DNA of 64,000 nt from Fodinibacter sp963834965 (GCA_963834965.1 CAWIEI010000006.1:143846-207845), one strand, 5' to 3'; shown: positions 36,387 to 44,754, numbered from the stretch's first letter. Program-made: numbers and translations. Notes: generated by a model from the letters alone, not told the origin.

Positions 36387-37973
36387 ATGGCCACCCCCCT
36401 CCCCCGCCGCACCGCGCTGCGGTCCGCCGCCGCGGTCGTCGCGGTCGCGGCCGCCGGCGCCCTGGCGTCGTGCAGCGGGCCGGCCGACGACGGCAAGCCC
36501 CCCACCGGCGGCGCCGCCCCGGTCGACGGGGACGGTCGGAGCCGGCACCAGGTGACGCCGGGTGCCGGCACCGCCGCGCGGGTACTCGACCCGCGGGCGA
36601 CCAAGGGCACGGCGGCGACCCTCGCGGCATCCCGGGCCCTGCTCGCCGCCGCGAGCATCGTCGTGGTCAGCTCCGGCGATGAGCGCGACCTGGCCGCCGC
36701 CTCGGCCGCGGCGCGCGCGGCCGGCATCCCCCTGCTGGTGTTCGGGCCGGACGTCGGGGCCGAGCTCGACCGGCTCGCCACCAGGACCGTGGTGCGCTGG
36801 TCGGGGGATGCCGGCGCAGCGGCCCCGTCGGGCGGTGCGACCCCGACCCCGTTGCCGACCACGTTCGGCGAGCGCGAGGTGGTGGACGCCCGCGACGCCG
36901 GCGACCTCGCCGACCTGCCCGGGCTGCCACTGACCCCGCCGCGCAACCACGGCACCGTGCTGGTGCAGCGGGGCGCGACGGTGCCGCCGGGCATCGAGGC
37001 GACCCTGGCCGCCGTGGGCGTGACCCGGGTGACGGTGACCGGCAGCGACCCGCGCACCACCAAGGAGGCGCGCGCCGCCCTGCGCTCGGCACCCGACACA
37101 GCCGTGCTGGCGGTCGGCGCCGGGTTCGGCCCGGCGCAGCGCTTCGCCCAGCGGGTGCGCACCGCCCGCCATGCCGCCGAGCTGCCCGGCGGCGGCCTGC
37201 TGCCGTTCCCCGACCGGCGGATGGTGGCGCTCTACGGGCACCCGCAGACGGCCTCGCTCGGGATGCTCGGCGAGCAGCCGGCCGCCGACGCGGTGCGTCG
37301 GGTGCGCACGCTGGCCGACGAGTACCAGCAGCTCACCCGCGAGACCGTGGTGCCGGCGTTCGAGCTGATCGCCACGGTGGCCGCGGGCTCGGCGCAGCAG
37401 GACGGCTCCTACTCCCGGCGCACCCCGGTGAGCGTGCTGCTGCCCTGGGTGGAGGCCGCCGAGCAGAACGGCACCTACGTCGTGCTCGACCTGCAGCCGG
37501 GGCGCGACGACTTCCTCACCCAGGCCAAGGCCTACGAGGAGCTGCTCCGGCGCCCCTGGGTGGGGCTCGCCCTCGACCCGGAGTGGCGCCTCCAGCCCGG
37601 CGAGAAGCCGCTGCGCCAGATCGGGCACGTCGACATCGCCGAGGTGAACGCGGTCGGCGCCTGGCTCGCCGCCCTGGTGCGCGAGCACGACCTTCCGCCG
37701 AAGGTGCTCACCCTGCACCAGTTCAGCCTCGCCATGGTGCGCCACCGCCAGCGGCTCGACACCTCGCTCGACGAGGTGCAGTGGCTGGTGCACGCCGACG
37801 GCCAGGGCGGCCAGAACGACAAGCAGGGCACCTGGTCTGCGCTCAAACGCGATCTGCCCGACGGCGTCTGGCTGGGCTGGAAGAACTTCGAGGACGAGGA
37901 CACTCCGATGCTCACCCCCGAGCAGACGATGGCGCAGGTGCACCCCACGCCGTCGTTCGTGTCGTACCAGTAG
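36387..37973 (+). CDS. putative secreted lipoprotein, conserved in actinobacteria, function unknown
   Basis: A 528-residue protein with a twin-arginine-like opening (PRRTALRSAAAV), a hydrophobic stretch and a lipobox LASC with Cys29, so probably an exported lipoprotein. The next 300 residues are Ala- and Thr-rich with Rossmann-like repeats (IPLLVFGPDVGAEL; TVLVQRGATVPPGIEATLAA; AVLAVGAGFGPAQRF), perhaps cell-wall-binding-repeat-like. The last 200 residues (SVLLPWVEAAEQNGTYVVLD; VGLALDPEWRL; VLTLHQFSL) look like a TIM-barrel glycosidase-type domain. I do not know its substrate. It is isolated, facing the minus-strand lipoprotein at 37980 six bases after its stop. Confidence 0.72.
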   Translation: MATPLPRRTALRSAAAVVAVAAAGALASCSGPADDGKPPTGGAAPVDGDGRSRHQVTPGAGTAARVLDPRATKGTAATLAASRALLAAASIVVVSSGDERDLAAASAAARAAGIPLLVFGPDVGAELDRLATRTVVRWSGDAGAAAPSGGATPTPLPTTFGEREVVDARDAGDLADLPGLPLTPPRNHGTVLVQRGATVPPGIEATLAAVGVTRVTVTGSDPRTTKEARAALRSAPDTAVLAVGAGFGPAQRFAQRVRTARHAAELPGGGLLPFPDRRMVALYGHPQTASLGMLGEQPAADAVRRVRTLADEYQQLTRETVVPAFELIATVAAGSAQQDGSYSRRTPVSVLLPWVEAAEQNGTYVVLDLQPGRDDFLTQAKAYEELLRRPWVGLALDPEWRLQPGEKPLRQIGHVDIAEVNAVGAWLAALVREHDLPPKVLTLHQFSLAMVRHRQRLDTSLDEVQWLVHADGQGGQNDKQGTWSALKRDLPDGVWLGWKNFEDEDTPMLTPEQTMAQVHPTPSFVSYQ

Positions 37974-37979
37974 GCCCGA

Positions 37980-38495
37980 TCAGAGCAGCGACCAGCGCTC
38001 CTCGCTGATCGCGAAGGCGGGTGCCGCACCGAACACCGAGACGACCATCGGCCCGTCGGTCCCCTTCGCCAAGGAGGCGACCGCGCCGGTGCCCGTCACG
38101 GTGACGCGGCTGGCCTGGAGGTGAGCGAGCACCTCGCGCTCGTCCGCGGTGAGCCGCCCGGTGAGCGCGGCGACGGCGTCGACGCAGTTGGCCCGCCCCA
38201 CCGCCTTCTGCACGCGCTCCTGCGCACTCACCGCCATCAGCGAGCACGCCCGCTTCCCGTTCCCGCCGGCCAGTGCCGGGCCGAGCACGGCGGTCACCTC
38301 GGCGACGCCCTGGGCGTCGGCCCGGTGGCCGGGGTCCTGGATGGACCCGGGCTGCGAGACCGGCTCGACGCTCACCTCGCCCGACGTGCCCCCGGGCGCC
38401 GAGGACGTGCCGCACGCGGCGAGGGCCGCGGCGGCGAGCAGCGCGGCGGCCGCTCGGGCGAGAACGGAGGCCGTGGCGGTCGTGCGCGAGGTCAT
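37980..38495 (-). CDS. small lipoprotein, last gene of the ABC operon
   Basis: A 171-residue protein with signal peptide and lipobox LAAC (Cys28), followed by a Ser/Gly/Pro linker and a domain containing two cysteines (RACSLMAVSAQERV and RANCVDAVAAL) that probably form a disulfide; the sequence resembles actinobacterial lipoproteins that track ATPase-permease pairs, without a named family that I can assign. It overlaps the permease gene by four bases (ATGA), so it belongs to the same expression unit and may be the external partner of the transporter. Confidence 0.72.
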   Translation of the reverse strand: MTSRTTATASVLARAAAALLAAAALAACGTSSAPGGTSGEVSVEPVSQPGSIQDPGHRADAQGVAEVTAVLGPALAGGNGKRACSLMAVSAQERVQKAVGRANCVDAVAALTGRLTADEREVLAHLQASRVTVTGTGAVASLAKGTDGPMVVSVFGAAPAFAISEERWSLL

Positions 38496-40654
38496 GGTGT
38501 CGTCCTGTCGTCGAGGAGGGCTCGGAGGTGGTGAGCGGCGAAGGCCGCGGCAAGGGCAGGGGCGAGCAGCGCACCGGCGAGCACGGCGAGGGATGCCGGC
38601 ACCGACGGGGCGATCTCGCGGGTGTCGTTCAGCCGGAGGAAGACGGTGGCGGCGACCATCCCGACGGCCCACGCGACGATGACGATGGGCGCCACGCTCA
38701 GGGCGGTCTGGAGCAGCAGGGCCCGGCCGAGCTGCCTGCGGCTGGTGCCCAGCACGAAGAGCATCTGCAGGCTGTGCCGCTGCCGGGTGACGTGGTCGGT
38801 GAGCCCCGTCAGGAGGGATGCGAGGGCGACGAGACCCGCACAGCCGAGGGCGACGAGCGTGGCCCGGCGGAACGTCTCGGTGTCGAGCTGGCGCTCCGCG
38901 CGCCGCTCGTCGGTGGTGAGGACGTCGGAGAAGCCCGCGGCGAGCAGGTGGGTGCGCACGAGCTCGACGTCGACGCCGTCGGCCGGCTGGGCGACCACGG
39001 TCAGCTGCGGCGCCGCGGCCGGGGGCGGGCTCGACGTCCGGGAGGGCTCCAGGTCGAAGGGCAGCAGCTGGTTGACGCGCAGCTGCGTCACGATCCGGTC
39101 GGCCTGCGGGCTGGTGCAGCCGGCCGTTCCTGCCGCCCGGGCCAGCTCGGGGCAGGAGATCCATGCGCTGCGCGGCTCGTCGCTCGACTGCATCACGAGC
39201 ACCCGCGAGGTGCCGTCGACCGTCACCTCGCCGCTCGGGCCGGCAGGGCCGGCATCGACCGACCGGGTCGCCACCAGTGCGGTCGGCCCCAGCAGGATCG
39301 CGAGGTCCTCGGCCTGCTGCGCGTCGACGTCGGACAGCAGCGGGAAGAAGGCGAGCAGGATGCCGCCGAAGAAGACGAGCAGCGCCATCCCCGTCGCCAC
39401 GACCGAGCTGGCCCGCGGGTGCCGGTCGACCTGCCCGCCGGCGACCACCACCGGCACGTGCCGGCTGCGTCGGCCCAGCGCGCGGGCACCGGACTGCGAC
39501 AGCACCCGCGCGTTCAGCAGGACGCCGACCAGGCTGACCAGCAGGGCGGCCACCAGGACCAGCACGGCGACGTCGACCCCCACGAACGCCCGGGCCAGGT
39601 CGGCGACGCCCAGGCCGAGCAGACCGACCACGAGCACCCAGAGAGCGCGGCGCGGCAGCGGCGGCTCGGCCGGAACCGCACGCGAGGCCTGCAGGGGGTC
39701 GGCGGCGGCGCGCCCGGTCGCCCGCCACACGACCAGCGCCGCCAGCGCGGGCACGCCCAACAGGGCACCAGCCGCCGCCCAGGGCACCAGGTGCACCTCG
39801 TCGGGCCAGGCGCCGGCGCCGATCGGGGCCAGTGGGGCCAGCCTCGGGGCGAGGAGGAGGAACGCGACGATCCCGAGGGCCGCCGACAGCGCGCCCAGGG
39901 CTGCCGACTCCGTGGCGGCGACGAGCCGGGCCGCGCCGGAGGTGAGCCCGCACAGGCGCAGCGCCGCCAGTCGCCCGCTGCGCCTCGCGGACCCCGCGAG
40001 AGACACGACGACGAAGAGCGCCACCAGCGGGACGAGGAAGACGATGACCATGAACGGCGCCCCGACACGGACGGCACTCGGCACGGTGAGGTCGCTCGAC
40101 CCCGGCTGCTGGAACCCCACCGCGACGCCGGTCTGCCGAGCGACCAGCTGGTCGGCAGGCGCCCCGACCCAGGCGACGAGGCTGCGGGGACCGGTGAGCC
40201 CCTCGCGGCCGATGAGCCCGATCACCCTGCCGGGGAACCGGTCTCGCAACGACGGGTCACCCCGCAGCGCCCCGGCGAGCGCTGGTGACACGACCACCTC
40301 CCCCGGCCCCGGCACCCGGCCCACACCAGGGGGGGTCAGGGAGGTGTCGCGCCACGACGCCACCTCGTAGGCGCTGACCGCGCTCCCGCGGTAGTACTCC
40401 CGGGAGCTCTCGATGAGAAGCCCGGCCGTCCCCGCGTCGTTCGCGTCCGCCGTGGCGATCACCGGCTGCAGGGACGCCGCGGTGTCCCGTTGGCTCCCCG
40501 CGGCCGGAAGGACCGCGGCGCCGCTGAGGAGCACGAGGACCCCGAGCGACCCCACCAGCACCGCCAGAACGCTGCGCCTCCGGTCCGTGGCCGCGCCCCG
40601 GACCGCGAGCCACACCAGCACCCGCCACGGGTACCCGGAGGACGCCCCGCTCAC
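38492..40654 (-). CDS. FtsX-like ABC transporter permease
   Basis: A 720-residue membrane protein of the FtsX/MacB-type permease group. One helix near residues 28-50 is followed by an external domain of about 160 residues, a helix cluster from about 220 to 420 (FMVIVFLVPLVALFVVVSLA; GVPALAALVVWRATGRAAAD), a second helix near 430-455, another external domain (470-605, with a cysteine pair in WISCPELARAAGTAGC) and a terminal FtsX-type block (LVALGCAGLVALASLLTGL; LFVLGTSRRQLGRAL with the conserved Gly-x-Ser-Arg turn). Such transporters move lipoproteins, peptides or transmit force rather than import nutrients. Starts at GTG 40654, overlapping the ATPase stop. Confidence 0.85.
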   Translation of the reverse strand: MSGASSGYPWRVLVWLAVRGAATDRRRSVLAVLVGSLGVLVLLSGAAVLPAAGSQRDTAASLQPVIATADANDAGTAGLLIESSREYYRGSAVSAYEVASWRDTSLTPPGVGRVPGPGEVVVSPALAGALRGDPSLRDRFPGRVIGLIGREGLTGPRSLVAWVGAPADQLVARQTGVAVGFQQPGSSDLTVPSAVRVGAPFMVIVFLVPLVALFVVVSLAGSARRSGRLAALRLCGLTSGAARLVAATESAALGALSAALGIVAFLLLAPRLAPLAPIGAGAWPDEVHLVPWAAAGALLGVPALAALVVWRATGRAAADPLQASRAVPAEPPLPRRALWVLVVGLLGLGVADLARAFVGVDVAVLVLVAALLVSLVGVLLNARVLSQSGARALGRRSRHVPVVVAGGQVDRHPRASSVVATGMALLVFFGGILLAFFPLLSDVDAQQAEDLAILLGPTALVATRSVDAGPAGPSGEVTVDGTSRVLVMQSSDEPRSAWISCPELARAAGTAGCTSPQADRIVTQLRVNQLLPFDLEPSRTSSPPPAAAPQLTVVAQPADGVDVELVRTHLLAAGFSDVLTTDERRAERQLDTETFRRATLVALGCAGLVALASLLTGLTDHVTRQRHSLQMLFVLGTSRRQLGRALLLQTALSVAPIVIVAWAVGMVAATVFLRLNDTREIAPSVPASLAVLAGALLAPALAAAFAAHHLRALLDDRTTP

Positions 40655-41442
40655 GAGGTCGTTCCCGCCGCGCGGGCGCCGTCCTCGGGGGAGCCGGTGT
40701 CCGCGGCGTGCCCCGGCACGCGAGCCGGCTCGGTCGGCATCCGCCCGTCGACGATGCTGACGACGCGGTCGACGCCGGAGAGCCTCGTCGTGTCGTGGGT
40801 GACCAGCACCACGCTGGCCCCGCGCTCACGCGCTGCGCTCGTCAGCAGGTCCATCACCCGGTCGCCGTTCGCCACGTCGAGGGCACCGGTGGGCTCGTCG
40901 GCGAAGACGACGCTCGGGTCTCCCACGAGGGCCCGGGCCACCGCGGCCCGCTGCTGCTGGCCTCCGGACACGTCGGCCGGATGGCGGTCGGCGGACTCGC
41001 GCAGGCTGAGGTCTCCGATAGCCTCCCGCGCCCGGGCCATGGCCTCCCTGCGGCCCGTCCCGCGCAGGAGCAGCGGGATCGCGACGTTCTCCACGAGGGT
41101 GAGGTCGGGCACCAGGTGCCCGAACTGCAGCACGAACCCGAAGGAGTCGCGGCGCAGCGCGGTGCGCTCGTCGTCGCTCAGCGCGTTGACGACGACGTCC
41201 CCGAAGCAGACCGTCCCCGAGTCGGGCACGATCAGCCCGGCCAGGCAGTGCAGCAGCGTCGTCTTGCCCGACCCGCTGGGCCCCACCAGGGCCACGATCG
41301 CGCCCGGCGGCACCGTGAGCGACGCCCCCCGCAGTGCCGGGGTGCTGCCGTAGGTGAGGTGCACGTCGGAGGCGCTCAGGGCCGAGGCCGTCCGGCCGGT
41401 CGGGCTGGTCGGGCCGGTCGGGCTGGTCCGGGTGGCCGTCAT
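40651..41442 (-). CDS. ABC transporter ATP-binding protein (MacB/LolD type)
   Basis: A 263-residue ATPase with Walker A VGPSGSGKTTLLHCLAG near residue 53, the Q-loop FGFVLQFGHLVPDLT, signature VSGGQQQR near 160, Walker B VVFADEPTGALD near 180 and the H-loop VTHDTTR. The EPTGALD after Walker B is characteristic of the MacB/LolD/FtsE group, which pairs with FtsX-type permeases like the next gene. The first 25 residues are a low-complexity Thr-Ser-Pro-Gly tail (SPTGPTSPTGRT). Starts at ATG 41442, sharing a base with the upstream lipoprotein stop. Confidence 0.93.
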   Translation of the reverse strand: MTATRTSPTGPTSPTGRTASALSASDVHLTYGSTPALRGASLTVPPGAIVALVGPSGSGKTTLLHCLAGLIVPDSGTVCFGDVVVNALSDDERTALRRDSFGFVLQFGHLVPDLTLVENVAIPLLLRGTGRREAMARAREAIGDLSLRESADRHPADVSGGQQQRAAVARALVGDPSVVFADEPTGALDVANGDRVMDLLTSAARERGASVVLVTHDTTRLSGVDRVVSIVDGRMPTEPARVPGHAADTGSPEDGARAAGTTS

Positions 41443-42482
41443 CAGAAGGTCGGCTTCGCGTTGCGGAGGGTGTCGGTCGCCGTCGTGAAGGTGGCCGAGA
41501 ACGCCGCCAGCTCGGCGGCGTGGGCGGTGCGGAACGACGACGCGGCCGGGGCGACCGACTCGTGGAGCCGGGCCGCGAAGCCCTGCTCGGTGCCGCACTC
41601 GGCATAGGCCTTCGCGAACGCGACCTCGCCGGCCGTGGGGTGGTACGCGAGCCTGGGCGGAGCGGGGACGATCCGGGTGCGGTTGGGCGCGAGCGGAGGC
41701 GGGTCTGCCGGCGCCTCGTCCCACGAGCCCACCCGGACGTTGATGCGCTCGAGCGCGGTCGACATGTCACCCTCCAGGAAGTCGGCAGGTCTGACCGCAG
41801 GGTACGTCGAGTTCCGGACGCATTCGAGGCGAGCCAGGGCGATGCGCCGCACGGCGTCGTCGCTCGCCTCGAGGATCTCGTCGCGCGCCAGGGAGGCGTA
41901 CTCACGCCAGTCGGCGAGTCGCTGCTGCACGTCCCTTCCGGGCAGGGCGTCGGTGCACGACGTCTGGGCCTTCGCGTACCGGGGGTCGGTCGACTCCACG
42001 AACGGACGAGGGGCGGCGCGGAACGCCATGTCGGTGCCCAGCATCCCGAAGCGCTCGGCGTCCTTCGCGGTCAGCGGGCCCATCTCCAGCGGGTGCACCT
42101 GGTCGATGGCGCGGGCCGCCTCCGGTGCAGGCGCCGCGAGGCGCGAGGAGTAGGCCGTGGCCAGCTGGGTGAACCCTCGGCCGGCCATGCAGCGGGCGAG
42201 CGCGGAGTCGAGGAGGACGTCGAGCGCGTCGGCCTGGGCGTCGACCCGGTTCGGGTCGGTCTCGCCGGCGACCCGCGTCGACGTGGGGGGCGTGGGTGCC
42301 AGCTGCGCCAGACGCGACTCGGAGCTCGGCGAGGCGGGCCGGGCGGCAGGTGGCTGCGCGGGAGCACTGCAGCCGACCAGCCCGCACGCGCCGACCAGCC
42401 CGCACGCGCCGACGAGCGCCGCGGCGATCCACCCCCGGCGGCGGCGCCCGGTGGCCAGGTGCAGGTGCGGGTGAAGAGGCAA
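41442..42482 (-). CDS. lipoprotein upstream of the ABC transporter genes
   Basis: A 346-residue predicted lipoprotein of no family I recognise. I chose TTG 42482 because AAGGAGTG precedes it by the right distance and the product then starts with HPHLHLATGRRRRGW and a hydrophobic core; a longer frame reaches 42557 but runs through the strong hairpin. The core is a duplicated GACGLV unit, giving cysteines 27, 33 and 38, of which 38 (LVGC) is the most likely lipidated one. The mature part is helical, with two cysteine pairs (RCMAGRG...TSCTDAL; RLECVRN...AYAECGTEQ). It may sense or hold the substrate of the transporter. Confidence 0.7.
   Translation of the reverse strand: MPLHPHLHLATGRRRRGWIAAALVGACGLVGACGLVGCSAPAQPPAARPASPSSESRLAQLAPTPPTSTRVAGETDPNRVDAQADALDVLLDSALARCMAGRGFTQLATAYSSRLAAPAPEAARAIDQVHPLEMGPLTAKDAERFGMLGTDMAFRAAPRPFVESTDPRYAKAQTSCTDALPGRDVQQRLADWREYASLARDEILEASDDAVRRIALARLECVRNSTYPAVRPADFLEGDMSTALERINVRVGSWDEAPADPPPLAPNRTRIVPAPPRLAYHPTAGEVAFAKAYAECGTEQGFAARLHESVAPAASSFRTAHAAELAAFSATFTTATDTLRNAKPTF
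42372..42407. repeat. 18-bp direct duplication in the lipoprotein signal peptide
   Basis: GCCGACCAGCCCGCACGC occurs twice in a row (42372-42389 and 42390-42407), duplicating six residues of the signal peptide core and adding a second candidate lipobox cysteine. It keeps the frame. Confidence 0.9.
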
Positions 42483-42520
42483 GTGACACTCCTTGGACGA
42501 CGTTGGTACTGCCCACTCCG

Positions 42521-42563
42521 ACGGGCGTGTCGGGCACCGGACGACGGTGCCCGACACGCCCGT
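42521..42563 (-). terminator. 18-bp perfect hairpin between the I36-like gene and the rest of its operon
   Basis: ACGGGCGTGTCGGGCACC (42521-42538) pairs perfectly with GGTGCCCGACACGCCCGT (42546-42563) around a seven-base loop. It starts 12 bases after the stop of the I36-like gene and ends 38 bases before the TTG of the lipoprotein gene. There is no T-tract, so it could be a partial terminator or an RNA-stabilising 3' end, either of which would raise the level of the first gene over the transporter genes. Confidence 0.8.
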
Positions 42564-42575
42564 TACAGGACCCGA

Positions 42576-42995
42576 TCAGCAGTTGAAGCGCTCGTGCCGG
42601 TCGTTGGCGTCGTTGATCGAGCCGATGTACCGCCACGACACCGACCCCGGGGAGTTGCCGATGGTGATGGTGGAGTCGGGCAGGATGCCCCGGTCGTTGA
42701 CGACCTTCACGTCGCAGGACCCGTCCCGGTTGGCGACCGAGCTGGCCGAGTTGCGCACGCCGATGTTCGTGGCGTGGCCGTTGGAGGTGTCGGTCCAGAC
42801 GTAGCCCTCGTGGTTGGCCGAGTAGTAGAAGTGCTTCTGGTACTTCGAGGCCGGGTAGTCCTTGCTGAAGCAGATCTCGTACTTGTTGCACGCCAGCTTG
42901 CCGTCACCGACGTCCGCGGCCGAGGCCCCCGCCGCGACGACGCCCACCGACACGGCGGTCAGTGACCCGATGGCGAGAATTCTCAAGAGCTTCAT
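42576..42995 (-). CDS. secreted small cysteine protein, peptidase-inhibitor I36-like
   Basis: A 139-residue secreted protein: signal peptide MKLLRILAIGSLTAVSVGVV with cleavage after ASA (about residue 26), then a mature domain of about 112 residues with four cysteines near 36, 42, 93 and the very last residue. The segment NIGVRNSASSVANRDGSCDV resembles the core of I36-type (SMPI, gamma-crystallin-like) inhibitors, and ACNKYEICFSKDY the usual first strand, but similarity is partial. It could be a protease inhibitor, a toxin or a cell-surface protein. GAGGGG precedes the ATG. It is the first gene of the lipoprotein/ABC operon and is set apart from it by the hairpin at 42521-42563. Confidence 0.7.
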   Translation of the reverse strand: MKLLRILAIGSLTAVSVGVVAAGASAADVGDGKLACNKYEICFSKDYPASKYQKHFYYSANHEGYVWTDTSNGHATNIGVRNSASSVANRDGSCDVKVVNDRGILPDSTITIGNSPGSVSWRYIGSINDANDRHERFNC

Positions 42996-43048
42996 GTGTT
43001 CCCCTCGAAAAGTGTGTGGGGGCGCGACGAAGCCCCGTCCCCCATGAC

Positions 43049-43074
43049 GTGGCTCCCCCGATCGGAGGAGCCAC
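43049..43074. promoter_or_regulatory. inverted repeat upstream of the I36-like gene
   Basis: GTGGCTCC (43049-43056) and GGAGCCAC (43067-43074) flank a smaller palindrome CCGATCGG. The whole 26 bases lie about 54 bases upstream of the I36-like start, a fitting place for an operator or a leader hairpin. No regulator gene is adjacent. Confidence 0.45.
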
Positions 43075-43251
43075 CCAGAACCTACTGAAGGAGTGCGGCC
43101 CGGCCCAGCCGAACAGGTCAGGGCTGTGCCAAGAAGTGGTCAAGATTCCGCAGGGTGGCGTCTGGTCATCGGAAACGCCTGTGCCGCAAGTGGGCTCAGG
43201 TGACTGCGGCGGCGGCGAGGTGGCAGGTGCTGAGCACCACGGCCACGGCGG

Positions 43252-43593
43252 TCACTCGACGACGAGGTCGCCCCCGTCGCGGGTCACCGTGCCCCGCGAC
43301 AGCGGCCACGCCTTGGTCAGCGCGCGGTAGAACGCGTCGAGACCGGGCACCTTGGCGAAGGCGCCCTGCGGACCCCGCGTCATCCGGCCGGTCTTCACGT
43401 CGTAGGCCGCCTGGTGCCACGGGCACACGAGGCAGCCCTCGGCGTCGATGGTCCCCTCGGCGAGGTCGGCCCGCAGGTGCCGGCACCGGCGGCCCACGGC
43501 GAAGTACTCGCCGTTGTCGCCGACGGCGTAGCCCTCGACCCCGGTGACCGTGCCGGGTGCGACGTCGCTCGCGGGAATCCTGCTGGTGGCCAT
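43252..43593 (-). CDS. Rieske-type [2Fe-2S] ferredoxin
   Basis: A 113-residue Rieske protein of the small soluble type. The cluster ligands are Cys-Arg-His in GRRCRHLRADLAEG near residue 35 and Cys-x-x-His in GCLVCPWHQAAYDVKTGR near residue 55, the exact CxH...CxxH pattern. Such proteins serve oxygenases or nitrite reductases; no such partner is adjacent. I chose ATG 43593, with GAAGGGA upstream. The 140 bases downstream to 43110 show nothing but a short GGTGCTGAGCACC palindrome at 43226-43238. Confidence 0.87.
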   Translation of the reverse strand: MATSRIPASDVAPGTVTGVEGYAVGDNGEYFAVGRRCRHLRADLAEGTIDAEGCLVCPWHQAAYDVKTGRMTRGPQGAFAKVPGLDAFYRALTKAWPLSRGTVTRDGGDLVVE

Positions 43594-43631
43594 GGGCGGT
43601 CCCTTCGGGTCGGCTCCCCCCGAGTGTCGCC

Positions 43632-43645
43632 CCACGACGTCGTGG
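43632..43645. promoter_or_regulatory. 14-bp perfect palindrome upstream of the Rieske gene
   Basis: CCACGACGTCGTGG is a perfect palindrome about 40 bases upstream of the Rieske ATG and just downstream of the YchJ-like gene. It has the size and symmetry of a dimeric regulator site; it could also be a weak terminator of the upstream gene. Confidence 0.35.
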
Positions 43646-43668
43646 CGTCGAGGGATGGCCCCGAGCGG

Positions 43669-44103
43669 CTACTCCGCCTCGACGTAGACCCAGCGCCCGG
43701 CCCGGCGCGCGAACCGGCTGCGCTCGTGCAGCTCTCCCCGGCGCACCGGCCCGTCGTCGCGGCTGACCCAGGTGGCCCGGAACTCCACGATCCCGTCTGC
43801 GTCGTCCGCGGCACCGCCCACGACGTCGAGCACGTCGAGCCCGGTCCAGCGCACTCGGGGGTCCGGTGCGGCGTCGTCGGTGCGGGTGCGCGGGTGCCAG
43901 GTGCGGAACAGGTGGTCGCCGTCCCCGAGCGCGTAGGCCGTGTAGCGCGACCGCATCAACGCCTCGGCCGTTGGCGCCGGCCGCTCGCCCGACACCACGG
44001 GGCCGCAGCACTCGGTGAGCCGGGCACCCGACGGCACCCCACCACACGGACACGCCACCCGCGACGAGCCGGATGCCGTTGCCCCCGAACCGAACCCGCT
44101 CAC
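43669..44103 (-). CDS. YchJ family (UPF0225) SEC-C-like zinc protein
   Basis: A 144-residue YchJ-type protein. It begins with a metal-binding cysteine set (ACPCGG...LTECCGPV, the SEC-C-like CxC...CC pattern) near residue 17, then the family segment APTAEALMRSRYTAYALGDG and DHLFRTWHPRTR, and a NTF2-like C-terminal half ending GRWVYVEAE. Function unknown. GTG 44103 overlaps the NUDIX stop (GTGA). Confidence 0.85.
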   Translation of the reverse strand: MSGFGSGATASGSSRVACPCGGVPSGARLTECCGPVVSGERPAPTAEALMRSRYTAYALGDGDHLFRTWHPRTRTDDAAPDPRVRWTGLDVLDVVGGAADDADGIVEFRATWVSRDDGPVRRGELHERSRFARRAGRWVYVEAE

Positions 44104-44754
44104 CCAGCGCCGCTGTCGGACTCGTGGCTGCGACGCCCGCGCGACCGAGTCAGCCACGGCTCGTCGACGGATCGAAGCCCCGCCCAACCATGCTCGCGCA
44201 GCCGCACCGCCGCCAGCACCGCGATGATCAGCGTGCCGTTGTGCACGTCACCGGCGAGGACGGCGTTGGCGACCTCGTCGAGCGGCACGCGACGCACCGG
44301 CATCCCGAGCTCTTCGCCGTCACGCTCGTAGCGCTCCGCGTGGGGCACGTCGCGCAGATCGCGCGCCAGGAAGACCCGCAGCGACTCGCTCGACCCGCCC
44401 GGGCTGGCGTAGTGGTCGAGCAGCAGGTGCCACTCCCCCGCCACCAGGTCGGCCTCCTCGTGCAGCTCACGGGCGGCGGTGAGGTGGGCCGGCTCGCCGT
44501 CGACGTCGAGCAGGCCCGCAGGAAGCTCCCACTCGAAGGCCCCGACCGGGTGGCGGTACTGCTGCACGAGCACCACCTGCTCGTCGTGGTCAAGGGCGAG
44601 CACGGCGACGGCTCCGGTGTGCTCGACGAAGTCGCGGGTGACGACGCCCCCGTCGCCGAGGTCGACCTCCTCGGTCACGACGTCCCAGACCCGGCCGGCG
44701 AACGACCGCACCGATGACAGGACCGGCCGCGGGTCGAGCCGGTCGCGCAGCGGC

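Noticed and set aside
36387..37973. Insertion sequence or transposase in the accessory part
   Set aside because: No transposase motif or terminal repeats; the large plus-strand gene is a lipoprotein-type protein.
42576..42995. Lactococcin 972-type bacteriocin identity for the secreted cysteine protein
   Set aside because: The gene neighbourhood fits, but the mature sequence lacks the lactococcin 972 pattern and resembles I36/crystallin-like domains instead.
43226..43238. GGTGCTGAGCACC as a terminator of the Rieske gene
   Set aside because: Six pairs with a one-base loop cannot fold well as RNA and there is no T-tract.
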